From NCBI RefSeq assembly GCF_030651995.1, contig NZ_JAUSBN010000018.1, positions 1 to 55,921 on the forward strand: a stretch of DNA of 55,921 nt. The letters run 5' to 3'. The stretch is from Reyranella sp. Lineage in GTDB: Bacteria > Pseudomonadota > Alphaproteobacteria > Reyranellales > Reyranellaceae. Positions 33,482 through 43,156 of the stretch are shown here, in pieces. The position numbers were made by a program, and so were the translations under genes. The notes below the pieces were generated by a model. The model made no database searches. It was given only the letters and a program-made list of their open reading frames with translations, and was not told where the DNA came from. Each line of letters starts with the position of its first letter. Position 1 is the stretch's first letter.

Positions 33482-34069
33482 GTTGAATGAATCCTGAGGT
33501 TGCGACGCGCCCATGAGTGGATTCACGCGCGCACGTGCGAAGCTGACTGTCCGCCGCCCTCCACTGTAGAACGCGGCTGCGACAAGCCGGGGAACGGGGC
33601 GAGGCCGGACAGGTTCCGCCTGAGAGGATGTTTTCCGGTCGTTCGGTCTGATGCGCCGGAGAGTCACTCCCGGGTGAAAGACCACGTTGCAGCCCTCATC
33701 CGGTGTCGGCGGCATGAAATGGCGTGCAAAAGGTTCGCAGTCGGAGTCGCGTGCCTGAAAGAGATGCTCGCGGGTGGCGTTGCGCTCGCGGAGCGGATGC
33801 ATGCATGTCGTCCGGGATGTCGAGGACGCGCAATTCTTGGGCGGCATTCGCGATATCGAACATCCCCCCGCATCCAGCCTCGGCCGACAGGAAGTTAGCC
33901 TGAACATCGAGCATTACTGACAAGGGTCGGCTTTCAGCAAACACGCGTTATGCGCCACCACGGAAGCGCGCAGACGGCTCGAATAGCTGCGGAGCACCCA
34001 GCCTAACTTCCGAACTCAGACGGCCGCTTGAGTTCCCCGCATCGAAGAACCAATGGCCGTGAAAAATCA
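33482..34069. other. Region without a supported intact gene
   Basis: About 590 bases upstream of the RTX gene. On the minus strand one frame reads MLDVQANFLSAEAGCGGMFD from about 33915, and another, after a frame change near the ATGCATGC at 33797-33806, reads MHPLRERNATREHLFQARDS. They could be two halves of a broken small gene, but I cannot name a family. The RTX promoter should also lie here. Confidence 0.3.
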
Positions 34070-34100
34070 TCAGCTATGTGGCCATCCCGCAGATGGCCCT

Positions 34101-34420
34101 TCAACGTGCCCAGGGCGCCCTGCGATTCTCCTGGAGCACGCTGCTCGCCTTGTCGCGCAGCATGTCGAAAATTTCCTGCGTACCGATCTCGCGCCGCAGC
34201 TCGTCCTCGTTGGCGATACCGACGTCGTGCACGCGATCCACGATGCTCGTGAGGATCGGGGCGGCGGCGAGATGAAGCTCATTCCTATCGGAGAGCCATA
34301 GCCCATGAGCAATCCGGCCAGCGTGATAATCGCGATGCTCACCAGGCCGGGGATCAGCAAGGTCTCGCTCTCGAGCGAAACAAGGAGCGATGGCGTCCAC
34401 AATATAGCGGCGGACTCCAT
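34101..34420 (-). pseudogene. Possible frameshifted small membrane protein gene
   Basis: On the minus strand from 34420 one frame gives MESAAILWTPSLLVSLESET and a hydrophobic helix (LLIPGLVSIAIITLAGLLMGYG). About 60 codons in, the coding-like sequence moves to another frame: ILTSIVDRVHDVGIANEDEL, ending with DMLRDKASSVLQENRRAPWAR and a stop at 34101. The second half looks like a real helical protein tail. A frameshift near 34260-34290 would join them. I do not recognise the family, and chance cannot be excluded. Confidence 0.3.
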
Positions 34421-34507
34421 CGGTGCCCCGCGCCCTTTGCCCTAGGCATGCGCCCCACAACGATTGCGGGGAACCGGGTTCGCTTCCATCGCCGCCTGCG
34501 TCCTCGC

Positions 34508-37500
34508 TCAGACGATCAGAAAATGCCCGGCCGTCAGATCGCCGACCACTCCCTGCAGCGTCGCGAACTGCACCGCCGCTTGGCCGCCCATACCATCGGC
34601 GTCGTACAAGAGAGCACCGTCCGTGACATTAAAGATCAGATGCATATCAGCTGTAGTCGCCGCGGTACCGGTCCCGAAGGCTGCCTCTTCGACGCCCCAT
34701 GCCGTCGAGAATGCGGTGAAGACCGAATTTTCCAACTGGATTAGGTCGACCGCCACGTCGAAGTCGACGACGGTATCGACATTGCCTGGAAGCAGCGGCG
34801 CCGAGAAAGCAAAGGTATCCGCGCCGTTGCCACCATTCAGCTGGTCGTTGCCGGTTCCACCATCGACGAGGTCGTCGCCGTCACCGCCCATAAGCTGGTC
34901 ATTGCCTGCCCCCCCAAGCAATGCGTTTGTCAGGCTGTCGCCCAGCAGGGTGTCGTCGAAGGAACTGCCCGTCAGGTTCTCGATGCCAAACAGGGTATCG
35001 CTGCCGGCGCCGATTGTATTCTGCGGCCCAACGCTGGCCAGATTCACCGTCACGCCAACTTGCGCACTGGCATAGGAAGCGACATCGGTGCCGCCACCGC
35101 CGTCGAGCGTGTCGTCACCGCCTGCCCCTTCGAGCACGTCGTCGCCCGCGCCTCCGTTCAGTTGATTGGCTGCCCTGTTGCCGACAAGCCGGTTGTTTCC
35201 ATCGTTACCGGTGGCGTCGATTGCCAAGGTGCCCAGCAGGGTCATGTTCTCGACGTGCTGAGACAGGCTGTAGGTGACGGTGGTGAATACCGAGTCGTTG
35301 CCGTGCAGGGCGTCGACTTCGATCACGAAGTCGCCCGCCTGGTCTACGTAGTAGCGATCGTTGCCGGCGCCGCCGATCATGACGTCGTCGCCTGCTCCGC
35401 CATCGAGTATGTCGTTGCCGTCGCGGCCAAGCAGCAAGTCGACTCCGCCCAAACCGAAAATGCTGTCATTGCCAGAAAGGCCGTCGATATAGTCCTGCCC
35501 AGCGGTTCCGGTAAGCGGGTTATGGCCGTTTGATGCGTCGTCATTGCGAATCGTCGCAATGGCGCTCGACCGGGCAATAGCGGTGCCCGCGCCGGGATTG
35601 AGCAGGCTGACGGTGAACCGCTCGTTGCCCTCGGCCAGCGTGTCTCCCGCCACGTTGACGGTGATGAGCTTCGAGGTCTCGCCTGCCGCGAAGCTCACGG
35701 TGCCCGCGGGAAGGATCCCTCCGGCGAAGTCCGCACCGTTCACCGCCGCGCCGGAGACCGACCAGTCGGCCGTGCTCGTCGAGGCCAGGTCGCCGCTGCG
35801 GGTGACGGTGAAGGTGAAGGGTGTCGTGCCCGACTGGCCTTCCGCCGTGTCGGCCACGGTCGCCGCGATCGACAGGCTGGCGTCGTCGTTGCGGATCGTG
35901 GCATTGGCGGCGGCGGTGCCGATCGTGGCGCCGGCGCTGGGGTTCGACAGGGTAACGGTGAACCCCTCGTCGGCTTCCAGCAGCGCCTCGCCCACCACAT
36001 TCACGGTGATGACCTTCGAGGTCTCGCCTGCCGCAAAGGTCAGGGTACCCGATGGCAGGACGCTGCCCTCGAAATCGGCGGCGCTGGCGTCCGCGGAGCT
36101 AACCGCCCAGTTGACGTTGTGGGTCGTAGTGGTCTGCCCGCTGCGGGTGACGGTGAAGGTGAAGGGGGTCGTACCCGACTGGCCCTCGGCTTTGTCGGCC
36201 GAAGTAGCCGCAATCGACAGGCTGGCGTCGTCGTTGCGGATCGTGCCGGTGGCGCGGGCCGTCGCGAACGTGATGTCCTCGGTCGGATCCGACAGGGTCA
36301 CGGCGAAGGACTCGTTGTTTTCCACGACGGTGTCGCCGGCGACATTGACGGTGATGACCTTCGTCGTCTCGCCGGGCGCGAAGGACACGGTGCCGGTCGG
36401 CAAGGCGCCGCCCGTGAAATCGGCGCCATTGACCCCCGATCCGGACACCACCCAGTTCGCGTCTTGCGTCCATTCCGTGTCGCCGGTGCGCGTGACGGTG
36501 AAAGTGAAACCCGTGCTGCCTGAATGGCCCTCGGCCTTGTTGGCGCTGGTCGCGACGATCGATACGCTGACATCGTCGTTGAAAATGGTGCCGGTTGCGG
36601 TGTTGGCCGCGATGGCGGTGCCGGCCGAAGGATTCGACAGGATGACGCTGAAGGTCTCGTTTGCCTCGATCGCCGTGTCGCGATTCATCACGACGTCGAT
36701 GAATCCGAACAGGCTGCCGGCCGGGATAATGAGGGTGCCGGCCGCCGTCGTGTAGTCGACATCCGCAGACGCAGTACCAGCAGCGGTCGCGTAGTCGACC
36801 GACGAGTCCGTTGTTGCGACTTCGGACAGGGCGACCTGGAAGCGCAGGATCGACGTGCCATCACCCGTGCCCTCGACCTGGCCGACGTCGACGATGCGGA
36901 AGGACGGCGGCGGTCTCGTGTCGTCGTTGTTGATCGAGACCGTAGCACTAGAATCAACAAGGGCGCTGCCGTTCGGCGAAGACAGCAGCACGCGGAAGGT
37001 TTCGTTGCCTTCGAACTGGGTGTCACCATTGATGGTGACTTCGATGGTCTTCGAAGTCTCACCGGCTGCAAAAGTCAGCGTACCGCCTGTGGCGACGTAG
37101 TCCACGCCCGCCAACGCCGTGCCATCCTGGGTCGTGTAGTTGACCGTCACCGGTCCGGCGGCGGGCGCGCTCAGGGTTATCGTTACCAGCACCGTGCTCG
37201 TACCGCTATTGCCCTCGGTGAGCGAGGCGTCGCCTACCGAAAAGCCATCATCGTTGAAGATGGTGCCTGTTGCAGATCCCTGCCGGATTCCGGCTCCGAC
37301 CGAGGGATTGCTGAGGTTGAGGGTCATTGTCTCGTTGTCTTCGGGAGAGAGATCGCCATTGACTGCGACCGTCACCGTCTTGGAGACCTCGCCGGCCAGG
37401 AAGGTGACCGTGCCCGTCGCCCCGACATAGTCGGTGCCGGCCGTTGCCGTTCCGTCCACTGTCGCGAAGTCGACCGTAGCGGTCTGGGACAACGCCGAAC

Positions 37501-39265
37501 CGAGGGTCACCGTAAAGGTCAGGGCGGTGGTACCCGCATTGCCTTCTGCCGCCACTGCAGTGGAAACCGAGAAGCCGTCGTCATCGGCGATCCGCACTTC
37601 GCCCGTGCCGTCCACGATCGCCGTACCGGTCGCGTTGGAAAGCACCACCTGGAAGGCTTCTGTCCCTTCGATCAGCGAATCGCCAGTGACAGGAACAATG
37701 ACCGTCTTGACCGTCTCGCCCACGGCGAACGTTACGGTGCCGTTGCTGGTCGAGAAATCCGCCGGTGTCGTGGCTGTTCCGGGTGCCGTTGCCCAGTCGA
37801 CACTCACCGGCGTCGTGGCCGGCGTCAGCAGCCGTATGGTGACGGCGGCGCTTGTCGGTGTCGCGGACGTGCCCTCGATTACGGCCAGGTCGTCGATCAC
37901 CAGCCCATCATCGTTGCGGATGGTGCCGGTTCCGATAGCGTCAGCGATCGTGGCCCCACTGGCTCCGGACAGATTGACCGTGAAGGTCTCATCGGCCTCA
38001 CTTAGGGCATCGGCAGAAACCTCGATCGCTATCGTCTTGCTGGTCTCGCCGGCGGCGAAGGCAAGGGTTCCATTCGTTGGCGAGAAATCCGTGCCGGAAG
38101 CCGCACTGCCGGCTGCAGTGGCGTAGTCGACCGTCACCGGGCTCGTGGCTGCGGTCAGCAGTGAAACGGTGAAGGTGAAGATGGTGGGACTGCCGGATGT
38201 TCCTTCCATCACCGATACGTCCGAAATGACGATCCCGTCATCATTAACGATGGTCGCGGTGCCGTTGGCATCGGCAATTGGCGCGCCGGTCGAATTGAAC
38301 AGCTGGATGCCGAAAGTCTCATTACCCTCAATTGCGGTATCGCCGATCAACTCGATGAACAGGTTCTGTTGGGTGACGCCAGGTGCAAAGGTCAGCAAGC
38401 CACCCTGCGTGACATAGTCCTGACCGGCCACGGCGGTACCGTCGCTGGTCGCGTACTGGACAGTGATGGTCTCGCCGGAAGGCGCTGCGAGAAAGACCGG
38501 TACCACGATGTATTTGCTGTTCGGTCCGTTACCCTCAGCCAGCGAGGCATCTCCTACCGAGATCGCAGGAGTCGCCGAACCACTCCGCACGTTGAAGACA
38601 TAGGTGCCAGCGACACCGACATTGCTGGCATTTTCGAGGTCAAGGAGGGCTGTCTGATTGCCTGACTGGGGCAATTCGAAGAAATCGACGCCGTTACCCG
38701 AACTGTACCCTGCTCGCGCCGGCACGCCGCCGAGCCCTCCTGCCCCCCCGGATGCGGACCCGGTCGTCCAGTCGACGTTCTCGTAGCGGAACACGATATC
38801 GAAGTCGCCACTCGTCCCGATCTGAGTGATCGAAATCTGAAAGGCATTGAGCTTGTCGGTGCCGTGCGAGTAATAGCCGACGTCATCCCATGTGGCCGTA
38901 AAGGTGCGGTTTGCAGGATCGAAGTCGTACCAAAGCAGGTTCGAGCCGGTCGAGGTCCCGCCTTGCGTCGGTCCGACGATGCCGGCGCGTGTGTCCACGT
39001 CGGCCCAATAGGCAGCAATGATCGGGTTGGAAGTCGAGCCGGTGATCGCCGACGGCGTGTAGGTTCCGGTCGCTGAGGCGAAGGTGATGCTGCCGTTGTT
39101 GTTGAGGTAGAAGCCCGTGTACTCGCGGCCGAAGAAGTTGATGCCCTGGGTACCGAACACCGACCGCAAATCGAGATAGCCCGTGTACGAGTCATCGTTA
39201 CGGTCGAGAAAGTTCTCGCCGAATCCGGCGTTGCCCCCGAGATTGTTGATGAGCGATGTGGACAT
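34508..39265 (-). CDS. Giant NIDO / Calx-beta / RTX adhesin candidate
   Basis: 1585 residues. Residues 1-240 resemble a nidogen-like NIDO domain (GFYLNNNGSITFASATGTYT, IIAAYWADVDTR, FQISITQIGTSGDFDIVFRY). Nine Calx-beta domains follow (about 250-1270), each with an EGNxGxT-like start, DYATxxGTAxxGxDY and an NDDx end; the last ones recur with a 115-residue period. RTX repeats (about 1275-1530; GGAGNDRYYVDQAGD, GGDGDDLVDGGTGNDQLNGG) and a C-terminal domain like type I secreted proteins end it. It has no N-terminal signal peptide. A secreted, Ca2+-stiffened surface adhesin is the best reading. The ATG at 39265 is chosen because GGGAGA lies 8-9 bases upstream; an ATG at 39349 is in frame but precedes the ribosome site. 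A perfect FNR-like palindrome lies 114 bases upstream. Confidence 0.88.
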   Translation of the reverse strand: MSTSLINNLGGNAGFGENFLDRNDDSYTGYLDLRSVFGTQGINFFGREYTGFYLNNNGSITFASATGTYTPSAITGSTSNPIIAAYWADVDTRAGIVGPTQGGTSTGSNLLWYDFDPANRTFTATWDDVGYYSHGTDKLNAFQISITQIGTSGDFDIVFRYENVDWTTGSASGGAGGLGGVPARAGYSSGNGVDFFELPQSGNQTALLDLENASNVGVAGTYVFNVRSGSATPAISVGDASLAEGNGPNSKYIVVPVFLAAPSGETITVQYATSDGTAVAGQDYVTQGGLLTFAPGVTQQNLFIELIGDTAIEGNETFGIQLFNSTGAPIADANGTATIVNDDGIVISDVSVMEGTSGSPTIFTFTVSLLTAATSPVTVDYATAAGSAASGTDFSPTNGTLAFAAGETSKTIAIEVSADALSEADETFTVNLSGASGATIADAIGTGTIRNDDGLVIDDLAVIEGTSATPTSAAVTIRLLTPATTPVSVDWATAPGTATTPADFSTSNGTVTFAVGETVKTVIVPVTGDSLIEGTEAFQVVLSNATGTAIVDGTGEVRIADDDGFSVSTAVAAEGNAGTTALTFTVTLGSALSQTATVDFATVDGTATAGTDYVGATGTVTFLAGEVSKTVTVAVNGDLSPEDNETMTLNLSNPSVGAGIRQGSATGTIFNDDGFSVGDASLTEGNSGTSTVLVTITLSAPAAGPVTVNYTTQDGTALAGVDYVATGGTLTFAAGETSKTIEVTINGDTQFEGNETFRVLLSSPNGSALVDSSATVSINNDDTRPPPSFRIVDVGQVEGTGDGTSILRFQVALSEVATTDSSVDYATAAGTASADVDYTTAAGTLIIPAGSLFGFIDVVMNRDTAIEANETFSVILSNPSAGTAIAANTATGTIFNDDVSVSIVATSANKAEGHSGSTGFTFTVTRTGDTEWTQDANWVVSGSGVNGADFTGGALPTGTVSFAPGETTKVITVNVAGDTVVENNESFAVTLSDPTEDITFATARATGTIRNDDASLSIAATSADKAEGQSGTTPFTFTVTRSGQTTTTHNVNWAVSSADASAADFEGSVLPSGTLTFAAGETSKVITVNVVGEALLEADEGFTVTLSNPSAGATIGTAAANATIRNDDASLSIAATVADTAEGQSGTTPFTFTVTRSGDLASTSTADWSVSGAAVNGADFAGGILPAGTVSFAAGETSKLITVNVAGDTLAEGNERFTVSLLNPGAGTAIARSSAIATIRNDDASNGHNPLTGTAGQDYIDGLSGNDSIFGLGGVDLLLGRDGNDILDGGAGDDVMIGGAGNDRYYVDQAGDFVIEVDALHGNDSVFTTVTYSLSQHVENMTLLGTLAIDATGNDGNNRLVGNRAANQLNGGAGDDVLEGAGGDDTLDGGGGTDVASYASAQVGVTVNLASVGPQNTIGAGSDTLFGIENLTGSSFDDTLLGDSLTNALLGGAGNDQLMGGDGDDLVDGGTGNDQLNGGNGADTFAFSAPLLPGNVDTVVDFDVAVDLIQLENSVFTAFSTAWGVEEAAFGTGTAATTADMHLIFNVTDGALLYDADGMGGQAAVQFATLQGVVGDLTAGHFLIV
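35530..36585 (-). repeat. Tandem 345-bp repeats encoding Calx-beta domains
   Basis: The same sequence context (GACAGGCTGG, then a CGTCGTCGTTG stretch) recurs at 35871 and 36216, and in diverged form at 36561, exactly 345 bases apart. This equals 115 codons, one Calx-beta unit. Copies at 35871 and 36216 are close to identical over long stretches, so this duplication is recent. The period is a multiple of three and the frame is kept. Confidence 0.75.
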
Positions 39266-39378
39266 TGTGCGATTCTCCCAAGCGACTACGGCAACTCTCG
39301 CTGTAAAGACGTCGCCGCCCCACTGATCGGCACTCTCCCAAAGTGCCATTCTTAATCTTCAATGCTTTTGACGACGTT

Positions 39379-39400
39379 GGATTTGACGCAGGTCAAATCC
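39379..39400. promoter_or_regulatory. FNR/FixK-like binding site
   Basis: Arms GGATTTGAC (39379-39387) and GTCAAATCC (39392-39400) are exact reverse complements around the 4-base spacer GCAG. The core TTGAC-N4-GTCAA fits the TTGAY-N4-RTCAA consensus of CRP/FNR-family regulators such as FixK and FnrL. It is 114 bases upstream of the adhesin start on the minus strand and 365 bases from the TAXI gene on the other. The adhesin is the more likely target. Function inferred from sequence only. Confidence 0.7.
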
Positions 39401-39403
39401 GCA

Positions 39404-39420
39404 GCACCATTTTGTGGTGC
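39404..39420. other. Short hairpin next to the FNR-like site
   Basis: Arms GCACCA (39404-39409) and TGGTGC (39415-39420) around a 5-base loop, three bases after the FNR-like palindrome. It could be a second operator or an RNA stem. The rest of the gap 39266-39764 shows no supported gene; it should hold the promoters of the adhesin and of the TRAP operon. Confidence 0.4.
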
Positions 39421-39764
39421 GTCAAGCAGGCCGCGAGTGGCTTTGCTTTTGCGTCGCATGAAAAGTTTCGAGTCAGGCCGCCGAGACGAAATTCAACTGC
39501 CCCTTGAATCCGCGAAACATGAGAGTTGGAATTCTTTGCAAGATGCATCGAGACGGCAGTGCCCGCACTCCGAGGCAATCCCTGTCCTGAATTGTCCAGC
39601 CGTGCGTCCGAGCGGCCATATGACTTGATCAGCTGAGGATGGCAGCGACAGGGCGTGGGCCGCCGCTGCGGCAGGAATGTTGGTTGAATAGCGACCGCCG
39701 CCCCGGCAACATGGCTCCAATTCGGACGCCATAAAAACAAGGCGCCGTATCCAGGGAGGATTTC

Positions 39765-40910
39765 ATGTACCGACGCACCATGGCAGCGGGCGCCGCATTG
39801 GCGTTGCTCGTCGCTGTCCCAGCCTTCGGCCAGGCCATTCCGAAAGAGATGTCCTGGACCGCCTACGATACTGGCTCTTCCGGCTTCAACATCGCCGTCG
39901 CGATCGGCCAGCAGTTCAAGAACGTGCTCGGCACCGACGTCCGCGTCCTGCCGTCGGGCAACGACACCGGACGCCTGGCGCCGGTGAAGGCGAACCGTGC
40001 CGTCATCTCGCAGATGGGCATCGGCACCTACTTCGCGCAGGAGGGCGTCTTCGAGTTCGGCACCAGGAGCTGGGGGCCGCAGGCAACCCGCCTGATCATG
40101 GCGGCGACGGCGTGCAACGGGCTCGGCCTGGCCGTGGCCAAGGACACCGGCGTCAAGGAGGTCAAGGATCTCAAGGGCAAGCGCCTCGGCATCGTGGTCG
40201 GTTCGCCGGCCCTGAGCCAGGGTGTCATCGCCCTGATTGCTTTCGGCGGCCTGACCGAGAAGGACATGACGCCGGTGCAGTTCTCTTCGAACAACGCCAT
40301 GTGGAAGGGCCTCATCAACAACGAGGTCGACGCCCTCCTGACCTCGACGATCTCGGGCCAGTCGAAGGAGGCGGACAATTCTCCACGCGGCATCATGTTT
40401 CCCCCGATGCCGTCCACCGACAAGGACGGCTGGGCCCGCGTCCACAAGAAGGCCCCCTATTTCGTGCCCGTGAAGGCGACATGCGGCGCCGGCGGCCTCT
40501 CGCCGCAAACGCCGGTCGAGATGGCCGGCTATGCCTATCCGATCTTCATGACCTATGCCGACCGCTCCGCCGACACGATCTATGCGATCACCAAGGCGAT
40601 GATCGACACGTTCGACGCCTACAAGGGCGGCGCGCCCGGGGCCGAGGGCATGGCGCTGTCGTTGCAGAACCTGACCTGGGTCGTGCCCTATCACGACGGC
40701 ACCATCCGCGCCTTCAAGGAGAAGGGCGTGTGGACGGACGCGGCGCAGAAGCACAACGACAACCTGGTGAAGCGCCAGCAGGTCATGATCGATGCCTGGA
40801 AGGCCTATGCGACCGGTGCACCGTCGGATGACAAGGCCTTCGCGGAGGGCTGGCTGAAGGCACGCGGCGCCGCTCTCCAGAAAGCCGGGATGGACGTCAT
40901 CTTCGAATAG
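39765..40910 (+). CDS. TAXI family TRAP transporter solute-binding protein
   Basis: 381 residues. A signal peptide of about 23 residues ends PAFG-QA. The mature protein has the TAXI family pattern: MSWTAYDTGSSGFNIAVAIG near the start, VSQMGIG-like segment VISQMGIGTYFAQEG, LKGKRLGIVVGSPAL, and the C-terminal AKGAAP-like helix region. TAXI proteins capture a small organic anion (C4-dicarboxylates, glutamate, or others) in the periplasm and deliver it to a TRAP permease. The ATG at 39765 has GGGAGG 6 bases upstream. The fused permease gene follows after 14 bases, so both form one operon. The substrate is unknown. Confidence 0.92.
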   Translation: MYRRTMAAGAALALLVAVPAFGQAIPKEMSWTAYDTGSSGFNIAVAIGQQFKNVLGTDVRVLPSGNDTGRLAPVKANRAVISQMGIGTYFAQEGVFEFGTRSWGPQATRLIMAATACNGLGLAVAKDTGVKEVKDLKGKRLGIVVGSPALSQGVIALIAFGGLTEKDMTPVQFSSNNAMWKGLINNEVDALLTSTISGQSKEADNSPRGIMFPPMPSTDKDGWARVHKKAPYFVPVKATCGAGGLSPQTPVEMAGYAYPIFMTYADRSADTIYAITKAMIDTFDAYKGGAPGAEGMALSLQNLTWVVPYHDGTIRAFKEKGVWTDAAQKHNDNLVKRQQVMIDAWKAYATGAPSDDKAFAEGWLKARGAALQKAGMDVIFE

Positions 40911-40924
40911 AGGGCACGTCCGTC

Positions 40925-43156
40925 ATGACAGATCAGGCGGTGCGGGTCGTCCTGGACGACCCGCACAAGACCGGTCCGGCCGAAGCCGAGACCCTGCGCA
41001 CCCGCACGCTCTCCGGCGTGTGGCGGTGGCTGCTCGTGGCATTGACGGCGGTCACCATCTTTCTCTGCATCAACCAGCAGTTCACCCTGCGCTTCTTCGT
41101 CGGATTCACGCCGCTCAACACGGAGTACTTCTACCTCCTGATTCTCTGCATGCTGCCCTTCACCTTCGTTATCTTTCCGGGCAGCGCCAGGGCCTCGGTC
41201 GACCGGGTCGCCTGGTACGACGTCGTGCTGTTCGCGGTCACGGCCGTCGCCTCGTTCTACCTGATGATCAACATCCGCAAGGCGGCCGAACTCGGATGGG
41301 AGTTCGGCGATCCGCCCGAACCCGTGATCTGGGCGGGCTACCTGATGTGGATCGTGCTCATGGAGGCACTGCGACGGACCGGCGGCTGGAGCCTGCTCCT
41401 GAGCATCCTTCCGTTCACGCTCTATCCGCTGTTCGCCGGCGCCTCGTGGCTCGGGCCGCTCAAGGGCAACCAGTCGACGCTCGATCAGACCACCGCCTAC
41501 CACATGCTCTCCACGGAAAGCCTGCTCGGCATCCCGATCCAGGCCTTCGCCGATGTCGTCATCGGGTTCCTGGTGTTCGGCACGGCCCTCATGATGACCG
41601 GCGCCGGCAAGTTCTTCATCAACCTCTCGTTCGCCCTGTGCGGTACGTTCCGCGGCGGCGCCGCCAAGGTCTGCATTTTCGCCTCGGGCCTGCTCGGCAT
41701 GATGTCCGGCAGCATCGTCAGCAATGTCCTCACCGCGGGCACCATGACGATTCCCACCATGAAGCGGACCGGCTTCAGCCCCTCCTACTCCGGGGCCATC
41801 GAGGCCTGCGCCTCGACGGGCGCAGTGCTGGCGCCGCCGGTTATGGGCGCCACGGCTTTCGTGATGGCCCAGTTCCTCGGCACGACCTACTCCGAGGTCG
41901 CCCTTGCCGCCATCATCCCGGCCTTTCTCTTCTACGCCGGCCTGTTCATGCAGGTCGATTCGTATGCCGCACGCCGCGGCCTCAAAGGCCTGGAGCGGCG
42001 CGAACTTCCCAGCGCCTGGCAGGCTTTCAAGGAAGGCTGGTACTACGCTTTCGTCATTGCCCTGCTGATCGTCATGCTGCTGTACTTCAAGCGCGAGAGC
42101 CATGCGCCCTTCTATGCGACGGCGCTGCTGCTGGTCCTGAACCAGTGGTCGCAACGCGGCCGATGGAAGATCGCCAACACGATCAACATCGCCATCGCCG
42201 TGCTTGCCGCTGCCGTGATGACGGTCCGCAGCGAAAGCTATCCCAAGGCGCTGGCGGCCTCCGGACCCGGCACCTTCGACGCCTGGATGAATGCGATACT
42301 GCTGCCGGCGCTGGGCGGGATGGTGCTGTTGCTGGTGCTGAACGAGATCTGGGGAGACAAGCGCTGGGGTCTGCGCAAGTACATTTCCTTCCTCGAGGCG
42401 AACGGCCGGACCTTTGTCGAGCTGGTCGGAATCCTCGCAGGCTGCGGCCTGCTGATCGGCGCCTTCTCGCTGACCGGCGTCATCGCCTCGCTGGCCAACG
42501 ATCTGCTCAACATCGCCGGCAGCAATGTCCTTCTGCTCCTGGTCATGTGCGCCTTCACCAGCCTGATCCTCGGCCTCGGGCTGACCACGACCGCCTGCTA
42601 CATCTTCCTCGCCATCCTGATCGGGCCGGCCCTCGAGAAGCTCGGCCTCAACAAGATGGCCGTCCACATGTTCATCTTCTACTGGGGCATGCTGTCGTCG
42701 ATCACGCCGCCGGTTGCCATCGCCTCGTTTGCGGCGGCCGGCATCGCGGGGGCGCCGGCGATGAAGACGGGATGGGAATCGATGTGGGTGGGAAGCATCA
42801 TCTACTTCATACCGTTCTTCTTCGTCGCCAATCCGGCTCTGGTGCTTCAGCCGGCGGCTGGCGGCGGCATCCCCTATTTCGAGGCGATCTACCTCGCCGT
42901 CACCGCCCTCGTCGGCATCTCCTTCATCTGCGGCGGCATCCAGGGCTATCAGGTCGGCGTCGGCGATCTCCGGCGCACCGGTATGCTCGAATGGCCCCTG
43001 CGCGTGGCGCTGGTGTTGGGCGGTCTGGTCCTCGCGACGCCCGGCGGCGGCATCATGCCGCTCAGCAATACGACGATGGAGCTTACGGCCGCCGCCATTC
43101 TCGTTCCCACCATCCTCGTCGCGCTCTTGCTCGTCCGCCGCCCTCGGGCGGCCTAG
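40925..43156 (+). CDS. TRAP transporter permease, fused 4TM/12TM (DctQM-type)
   Basis: 743 residues with about 16-18 hydrophobic helices. The N-terminal part (about 35-150) corresponds to the small DctQ subunit and the rest to the large DctM subunit. Family segments include GLLGMMSGSIVSNVLTAGTM, CASTGAVLAPPVMGATAFVM and FYWGMLSSITPPVAIASF. It uses an ion gradient to import the solute presented by the TAXI protein encoded just upstream. Fusion of Q and M is typical for TAXI systems. It ends 187 bases before the first tRNA-Phe fragment, so it is the last gene of the old chromosome arm before the island. Confidence 0.95.
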   Translation: MTDQAVRVVLDDPHKTGPAEAETLRTRTLSGVWRWLLVALTAVTIFLCINQQFTLRFFVGFTPLNTEYFYLLILCMLPFTFVIFPGSARASVDRVAWYDVVLFAVTAVASFYLMINIRKAAELGWEFGDPPEPVIWAGYLMWIVLMEALRRTGGWSLLLSILPFTLYPLFAGASWLGPLKGNQSTLDQTTAYHMLSTESLLGIPIQAFADVVIGFLVFGTALMMTGAGKFFINLSFALCGTFRGGAAKVCIFASGLLGMMSGSIVSNVLTAGTMTIPTMKRTGFSPSYSGAIEACASTGAVLAPPVMGATAFVMAQFLGTTYSEVALAAIIPAFLFYAGLFMQVDSYAARRGLKGLERRELPSAWQAFKEGWYYAFVIALLIVMLLYFKRESHAPFYATALLLVLNQWSQRGRWKIANTINIAIAVLAAAVMTVRSESYPKALAASGPGTFDAWMNAILLPALGGMVLLLVLNEIWGDKRWGLRKYISFLEANGRTFVELVGILAGCGLLIGAFSLTGVIASLANDLLNIAGSNVLLLLVMCAFTSLILGLGLTTTACYIFLAILIGPALEKLGLNKMAVHMFIFYWGMLSSITPPVAIASFAAAGIAGAPAMKTGWESMWVGSIIYFIPFFFVANPALVLQPAAGGGIPYFEAIYLAVTALVGISFICGGIQGYQVGVGDLRRTGMLEWPLRVALVLGGLVLATPGGGIMPLSNTTMELTAAAILVPTILVALLLVRRPRAA

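Noticed and set aside
32200..36600. CRISPR-like or satellite repeats
   Set aside because: The repeated DNA encodes RTX nonapeptides and Calx-beta domains in frame; there are no spacers or cas genes.
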